The notes beneath the pieces are model-generated. The model was not told the origin of the DNA. It did not search any database and was given only the letters and a program-made list of their open reading frames with translations. Of a DNA stretch of 64,000 nt, positions 1-7,942 are shown piece by piece; the stretch's first letter is position 1, and each line of letters begins with the position of its first letter. The DNA is taken from the NCBI RefSeq assembly GCF_029892425.1, contig NZ_JARXWB010000010.1, positions 124,001 to 188,000 on the forward strand, given 5' to 3'. This stretch comes from Bradyrhizobium sp. BR13661. Its GTDB lineage: Bacteria > Pseudomonadota > Alphaproteobacteria > Rhizobiales > Xanthobacteraceae. The translations under genes were made by a program, and so were the position numbers.

Positions 1-58
1 GGATGACGATGATCTGGAGCAGGCGCTGCGTCGTGAAGATGCGGTTGAAGGTGATCAT
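1..58 (-). CDS. Partial CDS, N-terminus of an unrecognised protein
   Basis: An ATG at 58 on the minus strand has a GGAG six bases upstream and opens 19 codons (MITFNRIFTT...) that run off the left edge. The start looks real because of the ribosome site and because the next gene on this strand ends at 90. Too little is present to name a family. Confidence 0.4.
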   Translation of the reverse strand, partial: MITFNRIFTTQRLLQIIVI

Positions 59-89
59 CGCGCGCTCCGGCCGTCGTGATGGTTAATGT

Positions 90-287
90 TCAGGCGGCGA
101 GCGGAACGCTGTAATCGGCGCGGGCCGCGAAATAGGCTTCCAGCTCGGACAGCGCGCGGGCTTCCCACTCGCTGGCCTGCTCGAGCAGCGACCAGCGCTG
201 GCCCGGCCGGAACGCAGCGGTCTGGCGATAGAGCGATGCGATGCCGCGATAGCGGCGCACGTTCTCGAAAATGGCTTGACCGTTCAT
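90..287 (-). CDS. Small conserved-type hypothetical protein (65 aa)
   Basis: This small soluble protein begins MNGQAIFENVRRYRG. It is rich in Arg, Ala and Glu and is probably helical, with no signal peptide or membrane segment. The ATG at 287 follows GAGGGAG at a spacing of eight bases, which fixes the start. It lies just upstream of the partial gene at the left edge, on the same strand, so the two may be co-transcribed. I do not recognise a named domain. The short Arg-rich helical make-up resembles small proteins common in Bradyrhizobium, but no function can be given. Confidence 0.6.
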   Translation of the reverse strand: MNGQAIFENVRRYRGIASLYRQTAAFRPGQRWSLLEQASEWEARALSELEAYFAARADYSVPLAA

Positions 288-412
288 GTCGAAAACTCCC
301 TCGTCATTCCCGCGAGGGAAAATGCGGCCAAATCTTTTTTGAAAAGTTAGCGGCGCGATCCGGCTGCGCGGATGGTTGCCGGACTGTTGCACGTGCGCAA
401 CGCGCGTCCGGC

Positions 413-832
413 CTATTGCGAATTCGTCGCCGCGCTCTCGCCTGACGACTTCAAGCCGCCGCGGCTGATGATGGCCATGGCCTTGCGGCAGAGATCGGCA
501 AGGCCGATCAGGAGCACGGCGAGCAGGAAGAACAAATTGATGGAATCCGCGTCCGCAGGGGTCAGCGGGGCAATCTCGAACACCGGCGGCATGAACGCCC
601 ACCACACCAGCGGCACGGTGAGCAGAGCTGCGAAGATGGCCGCTGGCGCGCCGGCGACAAGGCCGAGCACGAACAGGCTCGGCAGGAACGTTGCGAAATA
701 GAGCTTGGCGCCGAGTGCGACGCAGACGCCTTGAATCGCAGCCGACGCTGCGACGACAATCAATCCGAGCAGAAATGCCTGCCACGACCATGGCCGTACT
801 CGCGGTACGCCAACCAGTCCCGCACGCTTCAT
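413..832 (-). CDS. DUF4118-like small integral membrane protein (139 aa)
   Basis: The protein has three or four hydrophobic stretches (about residues 16-40, 45-80 and 98-120) and resembles the DUF4118 membrane module found in KdpD-type sensor kinases. Here it stands alone, without kinase or receiver domains. The ATG at 832 is chosen because GGGGAGG lies just upstream; an upstream in-frame extension to 931 has no such site. The C-terminal tail after the last membrane segment is short and basic (CRKAMAIISRGG). A role in sensing or in organising a membrane kinase is possible by analogy only. Confidence 0.65.
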   Translation of the reverse strand: MKRAGLVGVPRVRPWSWQAFLLGLIVVAASAAIQGVCVALGAKLYFATFLPSLFVLGLVAGAPAAIFAALLTVPLVWWAFMPPVFEIAPLTPADADSINLFFLLAVLLIGLADLCRKAMAIISRGGLKSSGESAATNSQ

Positions 833-973
833 AGGGCCTCCCCTGCCGCCGTTAACCAGGCCGCTTGCGACCAAAGTACTACAGCGGCCGGGAATCCGCG
901 AGATGGAAATGGCGTCCGCCAAGCCGACCACACCGAGGCGTGGTAAACAGCCCCGGACAGCACAATCGTACCG

Positions 974-2167
974 CTATTCAGTCGCGGCATAGATCAAACT
1001 GGCGACCGGCAGCGCAAGGCCAATGGCCGAGGCCAGCGTCCAGCCGCCCTGCGCGAACGCCCAGGTGCCGAGCGCGGATCCGGCCGCACCGGCGGCGAAG
1101 AACGTCGCCATATAGAGCCCGTTGAGGCGGCTGCGATGCTCATGCCCGAGCACGAAGATGGCGCGGAAGCCCAGCACGACATTGCCCTGCACGCCGAAAT
1201 CGATCGCGATCGCGGCCACCACGAGGCAGGCAAGGTTGAGCATCGATCCGGCCGCGCCGACATGCGTGACCAGGAAGCCCAGCGCGACGAACAGCATCGC
1301 GGCGATGGTGGCGATGCGGCTATGTCCGCGATCGGCGAGCCTGCCTGCGATCGGCGCCGCGAACACGCCGGACACGCCGGCCAGCGCGAACAGCGCGATG
1401 CCGCTCTGGGTGAAGCCGAATTGGCTGGCAAGCTGCAGCGGCACCACCGTCCAGAACAGCGTGAAGGCGCCGAACAGCCCGGCCTGGTAGAGCGCGCGGC
1501 GCCGCAGCAGTGGCATGGTCCGCACCAGATGCGGCATTGACAGCAGCAGTTCGCCGTAATGCATCCGCGCCACCGGCTTGCGCGTCGGTAGCGTCACTCG
1601 AAGCACGACGATCAGCGCGATCATCAATGCCGCCGAGCAGAAGAACACCGCGTGCCACGACAGCGCCGCGGTGACGAAGCTCGAGGCCGGCCGCGCCAGC
1701 ATGATGCCGAGCATCAATCCGGTCGAGACGTTGCCGACGACGCGACCGCGAATGGCCTCCGGCGCAAGATGGGCGGCGTAGGGAATGATGATCTGCACCG
1801 CGACCGAGCCGAGCCCGATGAACAGCGCGGCGATTAGGAACGACAGCGCATGCGTCGCAAAGCCAGCCGCGATCAATGACGCCGCGCCGAGCGCGATGAC
1901 GGTGCAGATCAGCGTCCGGTTCTCGACGAGATCGCCGAGCGGCACGATGAACAGCAGCCCCGTGCCGTAGCCGATCTGCGTCATGGTCACGATCAGGCCT
2001 GCGGCCGCGTGCGACAGGCCGAGCGCGGCGCTGATCGGGGCGATCAGCGGCTGGGCGTAGTAGATATTGGCGGCAACCATGCCACAGGCTGCGGCAAGCA
2101 CGAAGGTCAGTCGCTGCGACACCGTGTCCGGCTCGGGCGCGGCGTCGATCGTGGCATTCATCGTCAT
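974..2167 (-). CDS. MFS transporter, probable drug/metabolite exporter (397 aa)
   Basis: This is a major facilitator superfamily protein with about 12 hydrophobic segments. An MFS motif A-like loop (PLGDLVENR) follows the second segment, and a second copy (GRLADRGHSR) sits in the C-terminal half, as expected of two six-helix bundles. The ATG at 2167 has GGAG eight bases upstream; an ATG 24 bases earlier lacks one. The gene lies directly downstream of a TetR-family regulator on the same strand, with a palindrome between them. That arrangement is typical of a repressor-controlled exporter. The substrate cannot be read from sequence. Confidence 0.85.
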   Translation of the reverse strand: MTMNATIDAAPEPDTVSQRLTFVLAAACGMVAANIYYAQPLIAPISAALGLSHAAAGLIVTMTQIGYGTGLLFIVPLGDLVENRTLICTVIALGAASLIAAGFATHALSFLIAALFIGLGSVAVQIIIPYAAHLAPEAIRGRVVGNVSTGLMLGIMLARPASSFVTAALSWHAVFFCSAALMIALIVVLRVTLPTRKPVARMHYGELLLSMPHLVRTMPLLRRRALYQAGLFGAFTLFWTVVPLQLASQFGFTQSGIALFALAGVSGVFAAPIAGRLADRGHSRIATIAAMLFVALGFLVTHVGAAGSMLNLACLVVAAIAIDFGVQGNVVLGFRAIFVLGHEHRSRLNGLYMATFFAAGAAGSALGTWAFAQGGWTLASAIGLALPVASLIYAATE

Positions 2168-2194
2168 TCCAAACTCTCCGACACTTTCCATAGA

Positions 2195-2214
2195 TAGGAA
2201 ACGTTCATTTCCTA
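2195..2214. promoter_or_regulatory. Candidate TetR operator 1 (tetR-MFS intergenic)
   Basis: A perfect inverted repeat, TAGGAAA-N6-TTTCCTA, lies between the TetR gene and the MFS gene. Read on the minus strand, its core (GGAAATGAACGTTTCC) matches a site upstream of the TetR gene at 15 of 20 positions, with the same centre of symmetry. Two matching sites next to a TetR gene make an operator likely. Confidence 0.55.
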
Positions 2215-2227
2215 ATTTGACAAGGAT

Positions 2228-2848
2228 TCAATCAAGCAGTTTCAGCGCGACGCCGACCAGGCGATCGCCGTCGAGCGGCAGGCGCGCCTTGCCGACGACG
2301 CGCAGGCCCTGCGTCATGCAGATCATCAGCCGCGCGGTGTCATCGGCATCGACATGGCGGGGAATCGAACCATCGGCCTGCCCCTCGCGAATGAGGCCCG
2401 CGATGAAAGACTCAACGGTCTTGAGCTGCGCCGTGACGCGCGCGCGCATCACCGGATCGACCGCCGACAGCTCGACCGCACTACCGACCACGATGCAGCC
2501 GCGGCGCCCCTCGCTGCCCCGGGAGTGCTCGACATAGGAATTGAGCACATGACGCACCCGGTCGCGACCGTTTGTGCCAAGCGCCGCCGCGCTGCGGGTC
2601 TGCTCCCCGCGTACCGCGGCATAGCGCTCGAAGGCGGCGAGGAAGACGGCATGCTTGTCGCGAAACGCCTTGTAGACGCTGCCGGTGGCAAGCCGCATGG
2701 CCGCCGTCAGGTCCCCGACCGAGGTGGCATGATAGCCGCGCTCGCAAAACACCCTGATAGCGCCGTCCAGGGCGGAGTCCATGTCGAACTCCCGGGGACG
2801 GCCGGGGGGATTGGAGGCAGGCTCGAATTTGCGGGCGGCTTTTTGCAT
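2228..2848 (-). CDS. TetR/AcrR-family transcriptional regulator (206 aa)
   Basis: A TetR-type DNA-binding domain occupies about residues 20-70: ALDGAIRVFCERGYHATSVG, then a recognition helix region ATGSVYKAFRDKHAVF. A variable ligand-binding helical domain with cysteines (RRGCIVVGS, MICMTQG) follows. The length is normal for the family. It precedes the MFS gene by 60 bp on the same strand, so it probably represses both itself and the transporter. Palindromes in the intergenic space and upstream of its own ATG support autoregulation. The inducer is unknown. Confidence 0.85.
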   Translation of the reverse strand: MQKAARKFEPASNPPGRPREFDMDSALDGAIRVFCERGYHATSVGDLTAAMRLATGSVYKAFRDKHAVFLAAFERYAAVRGEQTRSAAALGTNGRDRVRHVLNSYVEHSRGSEGRRGCIVVGSAVELSAVDPVMRARVTAQLKTVESFIAGLIREGQADGSIPRHVDADDTARLMICMTQGLRVVGKARLPLDGDRLVGVALKLLD

Positions 2849-2859
2849 TGCGGGATATT

Positions 2860-2879
2860 AGAGAATGATCGTTTCCGAA
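2860..2879. promoter_or_regulatory. Candidate TetR operator 2 (upstream of tetR)
   Basis: The sequence AGAGAATGATCGTTTCCGAA, 12 bases upstream of the TetR start, aligns with operator 1 at 15 of 20 positions and has the same dyad centre (GA|TC against GA|AC). It would let the regulator control its own promoter. Confidence 0.5.
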
Positions 2880-2930
2880 TAAAGACACGTGGTTGTGATC
2901 GGGGGGCGGGAAAGGGCCCGCTCTCTCCCT

Positions 2931-3059
2931 CGTCATTCCGGGACGCGCCCATTGGCGCGGGCCCGGAATCCATTTAGCGGCATGTTTGGTGGCTCAATGG
3001 ATTCTCAGGTGCGCAATTGCGCACCATAGCTCGATGCTGCGCATCGCCCCGGAATGACG
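2931..3059. repeat. Palindromic intergenic element (cgtcattcc...ggaatgacg type)
   Basis: The ends CGTCATTCCGG and CCGGAATGACG are exact inverted repeats. A second inner pair (GGAATCCATT / AATGGATTC) lies inside. Close relatives lie at 56756-56797 and 59948-60048. The element fills the gap between the TetR gene and the downstream hydrolase and carries no gene. Confidence 0.7.
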
Positions 3060-3072
3060 AAAGCGAGAGCGA

Positions 3073-4032
3073 TCACCCCTTCGGTCGCACCGGCGTGCCA
3101 TCTGCCATGGTGGCCACGCCCTTCCGCTCGACGATCATCCCATACGCGTGGGGCTGGCGATGAACATCGAAATTGAAGGTCGTGCGCTTGTAGGAATTGC
3201 AGAGATCGAGATCGCAGCGGGCGAGCGCGAGCTCGTCGCCCTTGGTGGTGCAGCGCGCAATGATCTCGCCTGAAGGCGCGATGATGCAGCTGCCGCCGAT
3301 ATGGTCGACGCCCTCCTCGACACCAGCCTTGGCGACGCCGACGACGAAGGTGCCGTTCTGATAGGCGCCGGACTGCATCACCAGATGATTGTGAAACAGC
3401 GAGAGGTCGTCATGCTCCGGCGCGGGCGGATTGTGCACCGGGGTGTTGTAACCGATCATCACCATCTCGACGCCCTGCAAACCCATCACCCGATAGGTCT
3501 CGCTCCAGCGGCGGTCGTTGCAGATCGCCATGCCCATCACGCCGCCGAACGCATCGACCACGCCGAAGCCGGAGCCCGGCTCGAAATAGCGCTTCTCCAA
3601 ATGCTGGAATTTGCGCCACGGCTCATGCTCGGTATGACCGGGCAGATGGACCTTGCGATATTTGGCAACGATGGCGCCGCTCCTGTCGACCAGGATCGAC
3701 GTATTGTAGCGGTGCACGATGCCTGCCTCGACCGTGAGCTCGGCATAGCCGAGGTAGAATCCGATGCCGCACTCGCGCGCAAGATCGAACAGCGCTTGCG
3801 TCTCCGGCCCCGGCATCTCGCGCTCGAAAAACTGGTCGATCTCGGCTTGATCCTCGAAGTACCAGCGCGGAAAGAACGTGGTGAGCGCGAGCTCAGGATA
3901 GACGATCAGGTCGCAGCCGTTTGCGTGGGCCTGGCGCATCAAGGCCATCAGCCGCGCAACCACCTCGCCCCTCGTTTCGCTCCTCGCAATCGGACCCAGC
4001 TGGCCGGCCGCGACAGTCACAAATCTTGCCAC
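3073..4032 (-). CDS. N-carbamoyl-D-amino-acid hydrolase (nitrilase superfamily, 319 aa)
   Basis: It would hydrolyse N-carbamoyl-D-amino acids to D-amino acid, CO2 and ammonia, the second step of the hydantoin pathway. The nitrilase triad is complete: Glu47 (VYPELAL), Lys127 (AKYRKVHLPGH) and Cys171 (AICNDRRW). These positions coincide, within one residue, with Glu47/Lys127/Cys172 of the Agrobacterium enzyme as I recall it. The loops GYNTPVHNPP and HRQPHAYG are also characteristic. I chose the GTG at 4032 because GAGGGA precedes it and because it reproduces the family N-terminus; the ATG at 4071 adds 13 unmatched residues. No hydantoinase or racemase lies beside it. Confidence 0.85.
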   Translation of the reverse strand: MARFVTVAAGQLGPIARSETRGEVVARLMALMRQAHANGCDLIVYPELALTTFFPRWYFEDQAEIDQFFEREMPGPETQALFDLARECGIGFYLGYAELTVEAGIVHRYNTSILVDRSGAIVAKYRKVHLPGHTEHEPWRKFQHLEKRYFEPGSGFGVVDAFGGVMGMAICNDRRWSETYRVMGLQGVEMVMIGYNTPVHNPPAPEHDDLSLFHNHLVMQSGAYQNGTFVVGVAKAGVEEGVDHIGGSCIIAPSGEIIARCTTKGDELALARCDLDLCNSYKRTTFNFDVHRQPHAYGMIVERKGVATMADGTPVRPKG

Positions 4033-4266
4033 GTATCTTCCCTCATTCGCTTGCCGGACTGACCGGCCCATCGTCGTGCACGCTCATATGCAGATTCTAC
4101 GCCCCCCAGGCCCGTGGGTTTGACCAGAACAAGTCGCGCACGGATTTTCGGGAACTTTCGTTGCCAATCTGCAACGGTTCCCCACCGTCTCATGCCAGAC
4201 AAGAGAAATGCCCATTGCCGCCACGAACCCTGCTCACAACGCCGTGAGACTATCAGGGGAATCACG

Positions 4267-4491
4267 ATGCGTGCACAACGCGTTTGGAACGTGAATGGGG
4301 CCGCCAGCATCGGGCAGCTCCAATCGAAACTGGATGATTTGAACAAGCGGCTCAGCCAGCTCGAGAACCAGCATCCCGAAAGCCTGGGGATCGACGAGTT
4401 GAAGGCGAGCGCGCTCAGCCTGTCGCGCGAGATCGACGACATCCGCTGCGCGGAGGCGACGGCGGCGCTGGGGGAATTGCTGCGGAAATAG
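4267..4491 (+). CDS. Small coiled-coil hypothetical protein (74 aa)
   Basis: The ATG at 4267 has AGGGGA upstream. The protein is highly charged, with heptad-like spacing of Leu/Ile through most of its length (IGQLQSKLDDLNKRLSQLEN), so a coiled coil is likely. There is no signal peptide. An in-frame extension to 4114 has no ribosome site and a different composition. No family recognised; short adaptor-like proteins of this kind usually act through oligomerisation, but nothing here indicates a partner. Confidence 0.6.
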   Translation: MRAQRVWNVNGAASIGQLQSKLDDLNKRLSQLENQHPESLGIDELKASALSLSREIDDIRCAEATAALGELLRK

Positions 4492-4569
4492 CCGGCCACG
4501 ACGATTCGACGCTGCTCACGGAACCAACGCCCACGCCCGCCATTGCCATGGTGAGCATGGAGCACAATC

Positions 4570-4683
4570 ATGACCAGGCACCTGACGCGAGCTCATTTCG
4601 CACGCGGTTTGGCCGGCGCGGTTTCCACGCTGGTCCTGTGCGCGGCGATGGCCTTCACCATCGCGCACCACTTCGCGTTGTGA
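4570..4683 (+). CDS. Putative 37-aa single-pass membrane peptide
   Basis: An ATG at 4570 with GGAG seven bases upstream opens 37 codons ending at a TGA. Basic residues and histidines at the N-terminus (MTRHLTRAHFARG) precede a hydrophobic run (LAGAVSTLVLCAAMAFTIA), which suggests one membrane helix with the N-terminus inside. The stop codon is the first base triplet of a 17-bp tandem repeat. It sits between two other small genes on the same strand. Expression is not proven. Confidence 0.4.
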   Translation: MTRHLTRAHFARGLAGAVSTLVLCAAMAFTIAHHFAL

Positions 4684-4714
4684 AGAATTTGGCGTTGTGA
4701 AGAATTTGGCGCTG
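4681..4714. repeat. 17-bp tandem repeat, two copies
   Basis: TGAAGAATTTGGCGTTG is followed directly by TGAAGAATTTGGCGCTG, differing at one base; a third unit starts (TGAGGAA) and is then lost. Each unit begins with TGA, and the first TGA ends the preceding small gene. Replication slippage is the simplest origin. Confidence 0.7.
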
Positions 4715-4728
4715 TGAGGAACGATCGC

Positions 4729-5055
4729 ATGACGTCCGACCCCGAGGAGTCGGTGAGGCTGCAAGGCTTCGGCGAGATGACGTTGCGCACGGCGATCGCG
4801 ACGGTGATGCTGCTCGCCCCGCGCGAGCGCGCGGACGCCGCGATTTTTCGGGTGCGCGACGGCGTGCGCCTCGCCGCAAGCGAGATCGCCGGGCTTGCGT
4901 CACAGTGGGGTATCGCGCCCGCAGTCGAAGTCAAATCGCCAAGACTGGCGCCCGAGCCGCACTGGTCCGACATCGTCCGCGGCATGGTGCGCGAGGCCCC
5001 GCTGCCATCGTTGATGGTGGCGTTCTTGCTGGGCGTGCTGGTGACGAGGCGGTAG
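4729..5055 (+). CDS. Hypothetical protein with C-terminal membrane segment (108 aa)
   Basis: The ATG at 4729 follows GAGGA at nine bases. The N-terminal two thirds are soluble and mixed charged. A hydrophobic helix (PLPSLMVAFLLGVLVTRR) ends the protein, so it is probably tail-anchored in the membrane with a basic C-terminus. It lies 45 bp downstream of the 37-aa membrane peptide and may share its transcript. No domain recognised. Confidence 0.5.
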   Translation: MTSDPEESVRLQGFGEMTLRTAIATVMLLAPRERADAAIFRVRDGVRLAASEIAGLASQWGIAPAVEVKSPRLAPEPHWSDIVRGMVREAPLPSLMVAFLLGVLVTRR

Positions 5056-5192
5056 GCCTCTGGCTGATCGCGCAACTGTGGAGCGCCGGCGACGGGCGAG
5101 CCATGTTGCCGCAACAGACGCCCCTGCCGATCCAAATCGGCCGTGGACCCGCCCTCAAATCCGTTGCAAAAAGGGACCCCGAGGCGCCTGGC

Positions 5193-6005
5193 GGCGCGCC
5201 GATCGTGTACAATACACTGATCAATGCGCCCGATGCACCAAGAGGCAACGCGGCTCGTCGCGTCGTCGGCCTGATCGCCGGCGCTGCGCCGCCGGTCGCG
5301 GTGCTCGAAGGCGCCGAAAACATTGGCATCAGGCTGACGCATGTTTACGGCCTGACCGAGGTCTACGGCCCCGCCTCCGTCTGCGCCGAGCACCCCGGTT
5401 GGGAGGAGCTTCCGCCGGCCGAGCGCGCTCGCATGAAGCGCCGGCAGGGTGTGCCCTACCCGCTCCAGGAAAGCGTCACCGTCATCAATCCGCAGACCAT
5501 GCAGGAGGTGCCGCGCGACGGCGAGACCATCGGCGAGGCCATGTTCCGCGGCAACATCGTCATGAAGGGCTATCTAAAGAACGAGAAGGCGACGACGGAA
5601 GCTTTCGAGGGTGGCTGGTTTCGTACCGGCGATCTCGGTGTGCTCGACCAGCACGGCTACGTCATCATCAAGGACCGCTCCAAGGACATCATCATCTCCG
5701 GTGGCGAGAACATCTCCTCCGTGGAGGTCGAGGACATCCTCTACAAGCACCCCGCCGTCCTGTTCGCGGCCGTAGTGGCCAAACCCGATTCGAAATGGGG
5801 CGAGGTGCCCTGCGCCCTCGTCGAGCTGAAGGACGGCGCCAAAGCGACGGAAGCCGAGATCATCGCCTTCTGCCGCACGCATATGAGCGGCTTCAAGGCG
5901 CCCAAGGTCGTCGTATTCGAGCCAGTCCCGAAGACTTCCACAGGCAAGATCCAGAAATTCCTGCTGCGCAATCAGGTCGACTCGGCGAAGGCGATCTCTG
6001 CTTGA
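5193..6005 (+). pseudogene. 5'-truncated acyl-CoA synthetase (AMP-forming), C-terminal half
   Basis: From about GGAPIVYNTLINAPDA onward the reading frame matches the second half of a medium-chain acyl-CoA synthetase of the AlkK/DmdB type. Visible motifs are LTHVYGLTEVYGPA (adenylate-binding), GGWFRTGDLGVLD, IKDRSKDIIISGGENIS (hinge) and the catalytic lysine motif PKTSTGKIQKF. The usual N-terminal half of about 270 residues, including the P-loop-like Ser/Thr/Gly motif, is missing. Upstream sequence in the same frame does not look homologous. The adenylation reaction cannot work without that half, so this is most likely a remnant cut by a rearrangement, close to the tRNA-Lys scar. Confidence 0.75.
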
Positions 6006-6646
6006 GCCACCATGAAGCGGCTCCGAACGCCGCCAGCCGGCCGAAACGTGACAAATCGCGGGCAGGCACCCCGCGTCGCGCTCCTTCCCTCAACTGCCCG
6101 GATCTCTCACGAACTCCGGGCACTTTTTTGACACGCAGCGATCCACTCGGCGTGATGACTGCTTTCGCTGCCGAGGCTCACATCAGAGGCTCGGTGCGAA
6201 TCATCGGTCGTTCGCAATATACGGATCCAGCGCGTCGCTTTCGAACTCGAAGAGCTGACGTTGGTCATCGGCAGCCAATTGTCACCGCTCCACGAAGCGT
6301 CCAACTGATCGCAACTAAATCGTAGATTAGCCTGCGCAATCGCAAACAATCGTAGCAAGATTTCCCAACTAAAAAAGGTCCGTTCCGATCTGCAATCGCT
6401 TTAAGCAATTGATATTGCTTGGTGGGCGCACCAGGGCTCGAACCTGGGACCCGCTGATTAAGAGACACGATACGATCATTAATTTTACGATAGAATTTTT
6501 CCAACTGAGTTAAAATCCCTTCATTAGAGATCAATGGCTTACAGCGAAACATCCAACCGCCGAGGGTGCGTCGCGGTTGGGGGACACACGATGACATAAC
6601 CGCCGCGTGGCTTCATACCGCCCCGAATGCCAGATTGTCTGCTTGA
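6006..6646. other. Intergenic stretch, partly AT-rich, holding the tRNA-Lys fragment
   Basis: No convincing gene is visible. The part from about 6300 to 6550 is clearly more AT-rich than the surroundings, as is common near integration junctions. Besides the tRNA fragment at 6420-6464 I see no complete integrase, insertion sequence or promoter that I would defend. Confidence 0.5.
6420..6464 (-). other. tRNA-Lys(CUU) 3' fragment, probable attachment-site remnant
   Basis: Read on the minus strand, the 45 bases run from the anticodon loop CTCTTAA through TCAGC, the variable loop, the T arm (CCAGG-TTCGAGC-CCTGG), acceptor strand TGCGCCC, discriminator A and CCA. The 5' half is absent: the sequence upstream of CTCTTAA does not pair with TCAGC and no D arm follows. 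A clean 3' fragment ending in CCA is the classic duplicate left by a tyrosine-recombinase island in a tRNA gene. The orientation puts the island on the higher-coordinate side. Confidence 0.75.
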
Positions 6647-7921
6647 TCAGCCAAATCGCGATATGGCGAAGGGCGTAAGGTCGACAGGCGCGGCCCGGCC
6701 GGAGATGAGATCCGCGATGATCCGGCCCGTGATCGGCCCCGACGCAAGACCGATATGTCCGTGGCCAAATGCGTGGAAGATATCAGGTGACGTCGCGGAC
6801 GGGCCGATGACAGGACGACCATCCGGCGTCGATGGCCGATGCCCCATCCAGCGTTCGATCGCAAGGCCCTCGCGCGGCCCAAGGCCGGGATAGGTCTTCA
6901 GCGCATGTTGGACTAGAATATCAACTCGGGCCCAATCTGGCTCGGCGTCAACATGGGCGAGTTCGACCTGTCCCGAGAGCCGGAGGCCGGCAGCCGTAGG
7001 CGTGTTGGCCATTCGTCCATCGCTCGGCATGATCGGAAGCCGCGGGCCGGCTCGAGGGGACGCGATCACGCCGTGGTAGCCCCGCTCGCTGGCAAGCAAG
7101 ACCCGGTCACCAGCAGCCCGCGCGAGCGCGCGGGAGTAGATGCCGGCGCAGATCACGGCGCGATCGCAGTCGATCCGGCCGTGATCGGTCGTCACCGCTC
7201 TGAGGCGGCCACTCTTCAAAACGAATCCGTTGGCTAGTGCCCGGTGAAGAACGGCACCGCGCGCGCAGGCGGCCCGCACGATAGCGGCGACATAGGCGCC
7301 CGGGTCCGTGCAATGCGCGCCGTCCTCAACAAAGACGCCAAACCGATAGGCGGGACTGAGATCCGGTTCGCGTCGCCGCAGCTCCTCCGAATCGAGTTCG
7401 CGCCATCGCAGCCCGTTCTCCCTTCGGAGACGCCACGCGAGGGCTTCTTCCGCGAACGCGTTTCGATCGCGATAGGCATAGAGCAGGCCGGTCTGGCGTA
7501 TATAGTCTGGCCTTCCGATCTCCTCCGCCAGGATTGCATGGCGCTGTGGACCATCGCGGAGGATCGATGCGAGCAGGTGCGCCGTGCGCTCGACCTTCCG
7601 GGCCGTCCACCCTGCCATGAGGAAACGCAATAGCCACGGTGCCAATGAAGGCAGGGCCGCCCAACGCAGCACTAGCGGACCGTTAGGATCGAGCAAATAG
7701 CCCGGCACCTTGCGCCAGAGGCCGGGCATCGACATCGGCACGATCGAAGCGGGGCTGATCCAGGCACCGTTTCCATAGCTCGCCGCTTGCGGTCCGCCCG
7801 GCTCGCTCGGCTCGATCTGCGTGACAGCGTGTCCGTCCTTGATCAGCTCCCAGGCCGTGGCAGCTCCGACGATGCCGGCGCCGATCACCGCGATGCGCAA
7901 CGGCTTCTTGTCCTGTTCCAT
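6647..7921 (-). CDS. FAD-dependent D-amino-acid oxidase/dehydrogenase, DadA-like (424 aa)
   Basis: A DAO-family flavoprotein: the Rossmann motif GAGIVG is at residues 14-19, and the C-terminal FAD signature GHGHIGLASGPITGRIIADL is near the end. The size and the G-A-A-T-A-W-E start match DadA-type D-amino-acid dehydrogenases, which deaminate D-amino acids to 2-oxo acids and pass electrons to the quinone pool. It is the last gene of a seven-gene run, 21 bp after the ABC ATPase. The operon also encodes a racemase-like protein and a lysine dehydrogenase-like enzyme. D-lysine or another D-isomer is therefore a reasonable but unproven substrate. Confidence 0.8.
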   Translation of the reverse strand: MEQDKKPLRIAVIGAGIVGAATAWELIKDGHAVTQIEPSEPGGPQAASYGNGAWISPASIVPMSMPGLWRKVPGYLLDPNGPLVLRWAALPSLAPWLLRFLMAGWTARKVERTAHLLASILRDGPQRHAILAEEIGRPDYIRQTGLLYAYRDRNAFAEEALAWRLRRENGLRWRELDSEELRRREPDLSPAYRFGVFVEDGAHCTDPGAYVAAIVRAACARGAVLHRALANGFVLKSGRLRAVTTDHGRIDCDRAVICAGIYSRALARAAGDRVLLASERGYHGVIASPRAGPRLPIMPSDGRMANTPTAAGLRLSGQVELAHVDAEPDWARVDILVQHALKTYPGLGPREGLAIERWMGHRPSTPDGRPVIGPSATSPDIFHAFGHGHIGLASGPITGRIIADLISGRAAPVDLTPFAISRFG

Positions 7922-7942
7922 TCCAGATCCGGCCGCGGCTCG

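Noticed and set aside
2931..3059. An insertion sequence or MITE with target duplication
   Set aside because: The ends are inverted repeats but no flanking direct repeat or transposase is visible. It fits the common palindromic intergenic element of this bacterial group.
4150..4185. An EcfG-type stress promoter (GGAAC ... CGTT) before the 4267 gene
   Set aside because: GGAAC is present, but at 16-17 bp there is no CGTT; the nearest CGGTT is at the wrong distance.
4681..4714. Start of a CRISPR array
   Set aside because: The units are 17 bp and directly adjacent without spacers, and no cas gene is present.
6420..6464. A functional tRNA-Lys gene
   Set aside because: The acceptor 5' strand, D arm and 5' side of the anticodon stem are missing; only the 3' part is present.
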